Source of the DNA: Candidatus Sumerlaeaceae bacterium
GTDB lineage: Bacteria > Sumerlaeota > Sumerlaeia > Sumerlaeales > Sumerlaeaceae
Direction: 5' to 3'
NCBI GenBank assembly: GCA_019695055.1
Contig: JAIBAT010000028.1
Location: 74,420 to 138,419, forward strand
DNA: 64,000 bases
Shown: positions 53,027-60,363 of the stretch, piece by piece
How the letters are laid out: each line of letters begins with the position of its first letter
How positions within the stretch are numbered: the first letter of the stretch is position 1
Translations under genes and position numbers: made by a program
Notes under the pieces: generated by a model
The model's input: only the letters and a program-made list of their open reading frames with translations
What the model was told of the DNA's origin: nothing
Database searches by the model: none

Positions 53027-53241
53027 AATGCCTTGGGGGAATGTGAAAACGGAAACAGCCCTTTGAGGAGTTTTATGCGGGAAAACCAGTTGGGGACCGC
53101 TTCGCAGTTCCGATTGGTTCTGTGCTGAACCAACCGGGGGAGAGCTGTCAAGGCCGTGTTGGACACCGGGAAGGCTTGACACCGCCCGGGTGACTGGCAT
53201 AGTGAAAGGACAATCTGTACCCTCGGAGGGCTCCCCCAGCC

Positions 53242-54837
53242 ATGAAACCCATTTTGGGCAGTTGCGGTATCGTGCGTCACCTTCAGGTCTTGGGAGCAGC
53301 ATCTTTGCTGCTGCTGGCAGGGCCTGTGACAGCGGCAACATTCACGGAACAGGGCGCATCGGTCCTCATTGAATCTCCGGCATCCCCGAACTTGGACGCC
53401 ATCAGTTGCTCCTTCGCAGACATCGACAACGACGGTGATCCCGATCTGTTGATCCAGGGTGCGTCCACCGCACGGCGCATGTTCCTCAACAACAAAATCC
53501 CCAACGGCATTGGTTCATTTACCAAGATCACAACCGGCCCTGTTAACAGCGCAGACGGAACCGGGTGGAGTGCCTGCTGGGGCGACTATGACAGCGATGG
53601 TCGCATCGACGTGTTTGAAGGCCAGGCCAACAACGGCGGCGGATCCGCCAGTAGCGGCGACCTTTATCGCAACCTCGGCGGATCGTTTTCCAATGTCAGC
53701 GCCTCCACCATCAACGATCCCGGATTCCACCAAAACGTGGCATGGTGCGACATCGACAAGGATGGCGACTTGGATCTGCTGATTGGAATGGAAGGCCCCG
53801 AACTCCACCAGGTCTATATCCAGAATAACTCCACCAGCTTCACCCAGGCCGGAGCCACCATGGGCATGCAGGTCCCCTACGGGTACAAAGCCTACGGCAT
53901 GGCCATTGGAGACTCTGACGGCGACGGCGACTTTGACGTCTATATCTCAACGTGCATCTCCACCCAGATCATCCGGAACAACTTCTTCCGTAACGATATC
54001 AGCACCAACAGCGTGGGACGCGCGTTTGTCGACATTGCCGATTCCAACGGAACGCAGTACATGAACAACAGCTATTCCTGCGGTTTCTACGACTTCGACA
54101 ACGACGGGGATCTTGACCTCCTGATGGCGGGCGCCGACGGCTGGGCAAGCAAGATTTTCCGAAACAATGGCAGCAACAATTTTACGGACGTGGACACACT
54201 CTCAACACACCCCCTTCTCAGTAATCAGGGCGGCGATTTCAACGGTGCCCAAGCCTTGGACTATGACAATGACGGGGACCTAGATCTCTACTTCCATGAC
54301 CATCTATCCAGCGGCTCCTTTAACCAGGCCCGACGCCTCTATCGCAACGACGGCAACTGGCAATTCACCGACGTGACCGTGGCCGAGGGCCTTGGCGGTA
54401 CCAACGAAGGCGGCTACGACAGTGCCTGGGCCGACTTTGACCTCGACGGCGACCTCGATCTGGCATTCCCAACCGGCTCCACGGCACCAGAACGCTTCTT
54501 TACCAGCACCGTTTCCACCAATGGCAACAAATGGCTCTACGTAAAGCTCCAGGGTCTCTCACCCAACACCCGGGCCATCGGCGCGCAGATTTACGTCACC
54601 ATCTTCAAGAGCACCGTGAACGAGAAGACCCTTCGCCGCGACTGCAACACCAATGCCAACGCCTTCCACCAGGATGATCTCCCGGTCCACTTCGGCCTCG
54701 GCTCGGCGACCATTGTGGATGAACTCAAGATCGTTTGGCCGAATGGAACCCAACGCATCCTGACCAACGTCGCAGTAAACCAACGCCTGAACGTTGCCCA
54801 GTTTGCGGCGTCCGTTGATGACTGGCCGCTCTATTAG
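53242..54837 (+). CDS. FG-GAP/VCBS repeat protein with ASPIC/UnbV C-terminal domain
   Basis: A 531-residue exported protein with a signal peptide (ASLLLLAGPVTA) and at least five calcium-binding repeats of the FG-GAP kind (FADIDNDGDPDLL, YDFDNDGDLDLLMAG, DYDNDGDLDLYF, DFDLDGDLDLAFP). The C-terminal 90 residues match the ASPIC/UnbV (CRTAC1-like) domain: GAQIYV, then HFGLGSATIVDELKIVWPNG. Such proteins are abundant in this type of bacterium, probably as beta-propeller surface proteins. The stop overlaps the ferredoxin stop on the other strand. Confidence 0.92.
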   Translation: MKPILGSCGIVRHLQVLGAASLLLLAGPVTAATFTEQGASVLIESPASPNLDAISCSFADIDNDGDPDLLIQGASTARRMFLNNKIPNGIGSFTKITTGPVNSADGTGWSACWGDYDSDGRIDVFEGQANNGGGSASSGDLYRNLGGSFSNVSASTINDPGFHQNVAWCDIDKDGDLDLLIGMEGPELHQVYIQNNSTSFTQAGATMGMQVPYGYKAYGMAIGDSDGDGDFDVYISTCISTQIIRNNFFRNDISTNSVGRAFVDIADSNGTQYMNNSYSCGFYDFDNDGDLDLLMAGADGWASKIFRNNGSNNFTDVDTLSTHPLLSNQGGDFNGAQALDYDNDGDLDLYFHDHLSSGSFNQARRLYRNDGNWQFTDVTVAEGLGGTNEGGYDSAWADFDLDGDLDLAFPTGSTAPERFFTSTVSTNGNKWLYVKLQGLSPNTRAIGAQIYVTIFKSTVNEKTLRRDCNTNANAFHQDDLPVHFGLGSATIVDELKIVWPNGTQRILTNVAVNQRLNVAQFAASVDDWPLY

Positions 54838-55124
54838 GAAGTAACAGGCAGGGCCGGCGCCTGGCGCCAGATTCCTCTCGACGGATCACCGGTCGCGTCC
54901 ACCCATGCCATTTCAATGCACTGCTCGGGGCACGGACCAATGCAATGCTCCTCGCTGCCACACGAGTTTGCATCAACCAGCACAGAAATACCATTAACAA
55001 TGGCAAGGGACTGGGGACCACAAGCCTCGACACATTTGCCACATCCTGTGCAAAACTCCGCCTTCACCACGGGCAGCCACTTTTGCAGGCGCCACGGGCC
55101 CGGTGTGGTTTTGTGAATGGTCAT
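54834..55124 (-). CDS. Two-cluster ferredoxin, last gene of the nar operon
   Basis: A 96-residue soluble iron-sulfur protein with eight cysteines in two sets: Cys25, 28, 31 and 35 in the standard spacing Cx2Cx2Cx3C, and Cys55, 61, 65 and 69 in the unusual spacing Cx5Cx3Cx3C. It should carry two [4Fe-4S] clusters. The TAA overlaps the opposite gene's TAG, and the start overlaps the stop of the cytochrome c gene (ATGA). It could pass electrons between the cytoplasmic side of the complex and the cell's redox pool, a role I infer from the operon. Confidence 0.88.
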   Translation of the reverse strand: MTIHKTTPGPWRLQKWLPVVKAEFCTGCGKCVEACGPQSLAIVNGISVLVDANSCGSEEHCIGPCPEQCIEMAWVDATGDPSRGIWRQAPALPVTS

Positions 55125-55879
55125 TGTACGGGCGGAACCGCCTTCACGTTTCCGTCCCTGGCCCGCTGGGCAGCCGCCCTGCTGAGGAGGCGCTCCTTTG
55201 CGTCCGTAATGGTCTGCGCGGTCGAGGGCGCCCCGGTGGGCGGTGAGGGCCCGTCGCCCTCTCCCGCGTCAGAATCCTTAATGTCCTGATGCCCGGCCTG
55301 GCTGTGCTCCAGGCCAAGCTGGAGATTGTGCAGTCCGTACAGGCCAGCTGCCGTGGCCAAAATCATCATGACGATGTGAAATATATTATTTGCGACGTTT
55401 CGCTTGAATAACAGCCATGGACTGCCGCTCGTGGCGTGCAGTGGATGCGTGCCATCCTCGAACTCCCGAGAGTCTGGAATTCCGTCATTATCCAGGTCGC
55501 TCGTGTTCCCCAGTGCCGTGGACATCTCCTCGGGGTGGCGGCGCAACTCGATGACCTTCTTTCGGCCTATAGTCTGGATGATCTTGTCGCCGAAGTCGTT
55601 CAAAATGGGACTCTTGACCTTTTTGCCCGGCTCAAAAGCTGCCCGAGCTTCGTTCAGGAGCTGCTGACCTTCCTTGTTCAGGCTTCCAATTTGCCCCGGC
55701 GCCGTTCCCTCGGGTCCGTCGGGGCTCGCATGGCACATCCCGCAGCTTACAGTACGACCCGAGTGGGACTGGGAATACTTCTGAAACTCGGGATAACAAT
55801 GGGCATCCCGATTCGCAAAAACGCCAAGGACAAGGCCGACGAAAAGAGACGCAGAAGTAAATTGAAGGCGGCCCATCAT
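55121..55879 (-). CDS. Membrane-bound cytochrome c with one haem motif and a calcium-binding loop
   Basis: A 252-residue protein with a signal peptide-like N-terminus and one c-haem motif Cys46-GM-Cys49-His50. At 128-136 DLDNDGIPD is a thrombospondin type-3 (EF-hand-like) calcium loop, and residues 161-185 form a membrane helix (NIFHIVMMILATAAGLYGL), followed by a short charged, proline-containing tail. So the haem domain is probably outside with a C-terminal anchor, passing electrons from the Rieske/cytochrome b unit. Start ATGATG overlaps the cytochrome b TGA. The distal axial haem ligand is not evident. Confidence 0.85.
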   Translation of the reverse strand: MMGRLQFTSASLFVGLVLGVFANRDAHCYPEFQKYSQSHSGRTVSCGMCHASPDGPEGTAPGQIGSLNKEGQQLLNEARAAFEPGKKVKSPILNDFGDKIIQTIGRKKVIELRRHPEEMSTALGNTSDLDNDGIPDSREFEDGTHPLHATSGSPWLLFKRNVANNIFHIVMMILATAAGLYGLHNLQLGLEHSQAGHQDIKDSDAGEGDGPSPPTGAPSTAQTITDAKERLLSRAAAQRARDGNVKAVPPVQ

Positions 55880-56985
55880 TTCACTCCCTTCACCGCGTTG
55901 TAAATGTCCTGGCCAAACAGCGTGATAACGATGAGATAGGTCGCCGCCGCAATCGCCAGCAACCGCAGCGTGCGCCGGCTCGTTCCACGGAATATCCAGG
56001 GCGTCAGGAACAGTCCCGCCTTCACGACGGTCATGCTAAGCAGCACCACCCAGAACGGCAGAAGCTCGAGTGGATAGTAGACGAAATAGAAGTACCATTC
56101 CGGCTTGATACCCTCGGGCGTCGAACCAAGCGCATTGAATGGCTCGGCAAGTGGGAATGCGAAGAAGGCCTCGAAGGGCAGGCAAAGCGCGACGATGAAA
56201 ACTCCGAGGAAGATGGCGCCCCACAACTTGAAGTCCTTGAGGATGAAGAATGGGAAGAACCTCTCGAAGCGGGTGGGCTTCTCATCCACACCCTGGCTCA
56301 TGCCGTGGAGCTGCACCGAAAGAAGGTGAATGGAAAGCGTTCCCGCCAGCACCAGCGGCAGTATGACCACATGGAGCACGTAGAAGCGGCTCAGCGTGGA
56401 CTGCCCGATGCTGGCCTCCCCCTGGAAGGTTTCGCGCAGCAGCGTCGGCCACTTTGACATTTGCCCGGGGAGATAATGGCCCAGTTCCTCCACTGACTGC
56501 AGCCCGACCTTCGTCGCGTTCACGGCGATCTGGTTCCATGGCAGGAGGTATCCCGTGAACCCAAACCCAAACGTGATGAAAAGCAATAACACACCGGTGA
56601 TCCAGGTGAGTTCCCGCGGCTTATCAAAAGCTTTCATTGCGAATGTCGTCAACATATGAACAAGTACGCAGGCGATCATGAAGGACGACGACCATGCGTG
56701 AAGGTTTCGGATGAGGGCGCCCCCGGTGACGTGTTCGGTGATCAACTCCACCGATGCGTGGGCTTCGCTCACTGTGGGCTTGTAATAAAACAGCAGCATG
56801 AGCCCGGTGACAACCTGGATCAGCAGGAAAAACATAGTCAGGCCGCCCATGTAATAGGCCCAGCTCATGCGGTGCAGGGGGACTTCCTTCTTTGCCACCA
56901 GCGACTTGTAGCTCATCTTGTCCAGAGGCAGCCGCTCCGCAATGAAACCCGTGACCTGATCAACGATGGCTCCGATTCTCATCAT
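55876..56985 (-). CDS. Cytochrome b of a Rieske/cytochrome bc-type complex
   Basis: A 369-residue integral membrane protein combining the N-terminal (b6) and C-terminal (subunit IV) parts. The haem-b ligands are His96/His110 (x13 between) and His205/His220 (x14, as in b6-type proteins), and the quinol-oxidation-site motif PEWY is at 295-298. Seven or eight helices are visible. It should take quinol electrons and feed the Rieske centre fused to the NarI-like protein encoded just upstream. The ATGATG start (56985) overlaps that gene's TGA. GGGGAG sits just upstream. Confidence 0.95.
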   Translation of the reverse strand: MMRIGAIVDQVTGFIAERLPLDKMSYKSLVAKKEVPLHRMSWAYYMGGLTMFFLLIQVVTGLMLLFYYKPTVSEAHASVELITEHVTGGALIRNLHAWSSSFMIACVLVHMLTTFAMKAFDKPRELTWITGVLLLFITFGFGFTGYLLPWNQIAVNATKVGLQSVEELGHYLPGQMSKWPTLLRETFQGEASIGQSTLSRFYVLHVVILPLVLAGTLSIHLLSVQLHGMSQGVDEKPTRFERFFPFFILKDFKLWGAIFLGVFIVALCLPFEAFFAFPLAEPFNALGSTPEGIKPEWYFYFVYYPLELLPFWVVLLSMTVVKAGLFLTPWIFRGTSRRTLRLLAIAAATYLIVITLFGQDIYNAVKGVK

Positions 56986-58298
56986 GCCGTCTCCCCGTGT
57001 TCCTTCGCGATGAAGACGCGGCAGGACGCCTTTGATTCCGCGGGAACCTTGCCCACCACCGCCTTGCCTGGCCATTTGCTGGCAATGACCTGATCCTTGT
57101 CATCCATCACGACCCACCCAATGTGCGGAAGCGGCGTAAGCGCCGGGGATCCAGGCGTGGGCTCGCCGGTCTTCACATCAAAATAGGAAACATGGCACGG
57201 GCAGAGGATTTTCCCCTCGGCGTTCATGTCGCTCTGGACCGTGCAACCAAGATGAGTGCACTTGGCCGAGATGAAAAGCGGCAGGCCATCCTCGCCCAAA
57301 TAGGCGAGCGCGGGCCGCATCTGGTAATCGATAAAATATTTACCGCGCCGCGCGTCGAGTTCGGAAAGCCTCGCGACAAGGATGTAGTCCTGGCGCATTC
57401 GTTCCAGTTCGAATTCCCGCTCCTGCAGCGTCATCTGGAGTTTCTTGACGTTGCGCTCCATGAGCTCGGCTTCCTCGGCCGGAGACAAACTGGGCCCTCG
57501 ATAGAAGCGGACAAGCTTGTCGAGCACACCCACGGACAGCAATGCCCCACCAGCCGCAAGGCCCGCAAATCCGCGTAGAAAAAGCCGCCGCTCCTCCACC
57601 ACCGGCACCTCCGCCGCGCGTGCCTGGCTGCGGCGCGGATTATTCCACACCACCTTCTGGGGACGCCGAAACAGGTACTCAAACGGCAGCGAAAACACGT
57701 GGACCAGCCGGGAGAATGGAATGGCCAGGACAATGAGCCATGCGCCCGTGATGTGCATCTTGATAACCACTGGCATGTCGGCCACGTAGCTTGGGTCAGG
57801 CTGCAAAGTGAGCAGGCTCCACAGATATGGAGTCGTCGTGCCCGGCGCCCACCGCGCGCCCCAGCGGAAACTGAGGGCCGTAACGATTCCAAGAATGATC
57901 TGGCCCAGGAACAACGCGAGTACGACGAAATCCATGCTGGTGGAAATGGCCTGGACGTACGGATTGACCAGGCGCCGGAATATGAGGAGACCGAGCCCCC
58001 CGAGGGCAAGGATGGCGGCCGCCAACCCAACAATCTCAATGGTCCAGAGTGCGACAGTGTTCGCGACCAGTACGGCCCACGGGCCCGGCATTAAAACCGG
58101 CAACAGGTGCAGAACAAACAGTATCCCGAGCCCGATGTGCCACGGCACGGAACCCCACAGGAGCTTCTTGTTTTCCAGAAATTGCGAAGACAACGCCGAG
58201 TAACTAAAACGATTGGAATGAAAGCGATAGATTGACCCTGCGATACACACGAAAATCGCCACATAGGGCAAACCCACAAAGAGAAGCGCGTTAAGCAT
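56982..58298 (-). CDS. NarI (nitrate reductase gamma)-Rieske iron-sulfur fusion
   Basis: A 438-residue protein. Residues 1-210 are a NarI domain with five membrane helices and all four haem ligands, His54, His64, His182 and His200, at the spacing of E. coli NarI (56, 66, 187, 205). At 237-243 RRLFLRG is a twin-arginine-like motif followed by a membrane segment (244-258), then a coiled coil (271-305), then a Rieske domain with CTHLGC (347-352) and CPCH (366-369). The overlap with narJ (eight bases) and GGAGG before ATG 58298 support the start. This joins the quinol-side haem subunit of nitrate reductase to the Rieske protein of a bc complex. Dual Sec/Tat insertion is inferred from the Tat-like motif. 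Confidence 0.93.
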   Translation of the reverse strand: MLNALLFVGLPYVAIFVCIAGSIYRFHSNRFSYSALSSQFLENKKLLWGSVPWHIGLGILFVLHLLPVLMPGPWAVLVANTVALWTIEIVGLAAAILALGGLGLLIFRRLVNPYVQAISTSMDFVVLALFLGQIILGIVTALSFRWGARWAPGTTTPYLWSLLTLQPDPSYVADMPVVIKMHITGAWLIVLAIPFSRLVHVFSLPFEYLFRRPQKVVWNNPRRSQARAAEVPVVEERRLFLRGFAGLAAGGALLSVGVLDKLVRFYRGPSLSPAEEAELMERNVKKLQMTLQEREFELERMRQDYILVARLSELDARRGKYFIDYQMRPALAYLGEDGLPLFISAKCTHLGCTVQSDMNAEGKILCPCHVSYFDVKTGEPTPGSPALTPLPHIGWVVMDDKDQVIASKWPGKAVVGKVPAESKASCRVFIAKEHGETA

Positions 58299-58845
58299 TC
58301 GACGTAACCTCCATTTCCAGGCGACTGAGAACCAGGTGAATTGCCCGGACCAAATGGCGATAAGCGCTCGTTGTGCTCTCGAGTTGCCCGGCAATACCCG
58401 CGGCGCCTTTTGTGAGACAGTAAGCCAGCAATTCCTCCTGCTCCGATGCCGGCAGCACAGGCAGCAACCTCAGCATGCAGGAAAGGTGATCCGGCAGCTC
58501 CCACCTGAAATCCAGCCCATGGCGACCGAACTCGCTGGCAAGCTGGGCGATAAACTCGCCACGCTTGAAGTTGTTCTCCCCGAACAGTTGGACACCAATA
58601 TAGGCCGCGCAAATGGGCGACAGGGAAAACGTGCGCGTATGAATCTCCTCAAGCTCATCCGTGGTCAGCCCCTGCAATTCTGCAACAAACAGACCCATGG
58701 GCTCCGCCGCATCCGGGCACACAGCTTCCAGTTTCCGGTGCAAACCGACTGCCATCGCCAGGCTCTCATCATTGGGATACTCCAACAACGGCGCGAATTC
58801 CGCCAACATTGCAGGATCGATTCTGAGTGAGTACATGGTCATCAT
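58291..58845 (-). CDS. narJ: Nitrate reductase molybdenum-cofactor assembly chaperone NarJ
   Basis: A 184-residue soluble helical protein of the TorD/NarJ family that helps insert the molybdenum cofactor into NarG. It has the family phrase FAPLLEYPNDE and FSLSPICAAYIGVQLFGE, and its position between narH and narI is that of narJ in E. coli. ATGATG (58845) overlaps the narH TGA. No conserved catalytic residues are expected. Confidence 0.92.
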   Translation of the reverse strand: MMTMYSLRIDPAMLAEFAPLLEYPNDESLAMAVGLHRKLEAVCPDAAEPMGLFVAELQGLTTDELEEIHTRTFSLSPICAAYIGVQLFGENNFKRGEFIAQLASEFGRHGLDFRWELPDHLSCMLRLLPVLPASEQEELLAYCLTKGAAGIAGQLESTTSAYRHLVRAIHLVLSRLEMEVTSNA

Positions 58846-60347
58846 GCACCCCGCTTTGGCTTTTGCGAAAAGCCGAGGCCGCAGGAGCCCTTGCAAAGTT
58901 CCGGATTGCATGTCCCCGCAACAGCCTCTTCGCGCTGTAGCGGGGGAAGCACGTAGCGGTCCTCCTGCGTCGGCAGCGCGGTAAGCCGGTAAATGGCCTC
59001 CGCTGCCTCCTCATCCAGACCGGCTTCATGCATGACACGGCGCACCTCATCCGCCGGGATATCCCCCAATTGCTGCGCCCGTTTATGAAAGCGGACTGCC
59101 AGCAGTTTACGGAGTGATGCGTTGACCACATCCACATTTCCCGCCGAGAACAATCGCGCCATGTATTTAATGGGCATTCGCGACTTGTCCAGCGTCCCGA
59201 ACAATCCACCGGCCGTGTTCTCAAACACGCCGTTCTCCCCCTTGCCGAGTACCGGCAACAGCGGCGGCACATAGAACAGCATGGGCATCGTGCGGTATTC
59301 GATGTGCAGCGGCAGGGCCAGTTTCCAGCGCATGACGTAATCCCAGACGGGGGAGTCCTGCGCCGCTTCGAGGAAGCCCTCGGAAATTCCATTGGCAAGC
59401 GCCGCGGAAATTACCTCCGGGTCGTGGGGGTCCAGCAGCACCGACCGTTGCGACTCCACAAGAGCCCTGTCGGGAACTTTCATCGCATCCGCGACCCGAT
59501 CCGCATCGTACAGCAACACGCCCAGGTACCGGATTCGCCCCACGCACGAATGAAAACACGCAGGAGCCTGGCCCGTTTCAAGCCGCGGATAACACAGGAT
59601 GCACTTCTCCGATTTTCCCGTCTTCCAATTAAAATAGATCTTTTTATACGGACAAGCGGCAACGCACGCGCGCCAGCCGCGACACTTCTCCTGGTCAATC
59701 AGCACGACGCCGTCTTCGCCGCGCTTGTACAGCGCACCGGATGGGCAACTGGCCACACAGCTGGGATTGGCGCAGTGGTTGCAGATCCGCGGCAGATAGA
59801 ACATGGACATTCGTTCGATCTCGAACATCTGAGCGCGTTCCTCGTCTGTCAGCTCGTCGAGGTTGATGTCGTTCTCCGCATAAATGGGCGAGCCGCTTAG
59901 GTCGTCGTCCCAATTGGGCCCGGCCTTGATGTCCATGGGCTGGCCCGTAATCTGGGAAACAGGGAGCGCCGTGGGCTGGTCATCGCCTTGAGGCGCGTCA
60001 AATAGATCCTGGTATGTGTAGGTCCACGGCTCGTAGTAGTCCTGAAGCCCGGGTTGGTTGGGATTATAAAATAGTTTGAGAAACGAATCCGCCTTGCTCT
60101 GGCAGCGCAATTCGAGATCCCTGTCGCCACCGCCATGTTCGTCCACCCGCCAGCCGCCCTTGTAATGTTCCTGGTCCTCCCATCGCGTGGGATATCCGGT
60201 GCCGGGTTTGGTTTCGACGTTGTTCCACCACATGTATTCGGCACCGGGGCGGTCGGTCCAGATATTCTTGCAGGCCACGCTGCACGTATGGCACCCGATG
60301 CACTTGTCGAGGTGAAAGACCATCGAGACTTGGGCTTTAACATCCAT
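58842..60347 (-). CDS. narH: Nitrate reductase beta subunit (NarH/NxrB)
   Basis: A 501-residue iron-sulfur subunit carrying electrons from the membrane subunit to NarG. Four cysteine sets are present: C16/C19/C22/C26, then NHCANPSCVASC, then the [3Fe-4S] set with Trp225 replacing a cysteine (EKCRGWRACVAAC), then SEKCILC and ACFHSCVG. The Trp at that place is a hallmark of nitrate reductases as against other Fe-S proteins. RIRYLGVLLYDADRV matches E. coli NarH closely. ATG 60347 is 16 bases after the narG stop. Nitrite oxidoreductases share this structure, so direction of the reaction is not proven. Confidence 0.96.
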   Translation of the reverse strand: MDVKAQVSMVFHLDKCIGCHTCSVACKNIWTDRPGAEYMWWNNVETKPGTGYPTRWEDQEHYKGGWRVDEHGGGDRDLELRCQSKADSFLKLFYNPNQPGLQDYYEPWTYTYQDLFDAPQGDDQPTALPVSQITGQPMDIKAGPNWDDDLSGSPIYAENDINLDELTDEERAQMFEIERMSMFYLPRICNHCANPSCVASCPSGALYKRGEDGVVLIDQEKCRGWRACVAACPYKKIYFNWKTGKSEKCILCYPRLETGQAPACFHSCVGRIRYLGVLLYDADRVADAMKVPDRALVESQRSVLLDPHDPEVISAALANGISEGFLEAAQDSPVWDYVMRWKLALPLHIEYRTMPMLFYVPPLLPVLGKGENGVFENTAGGLFGTLDKSRMPIKYMARLFSAGNVDVVNASLRKLLAVRFHKRAQQLGDIPADEVRRVMHEAGLDEEAAEAIYRLTALPTQEDRYVLPPLQREEAVAGTCNPELCKGSCGLGFSQKPKRGA

Positions 60348-60363
60348 CTGTTCGCGATCTCCC

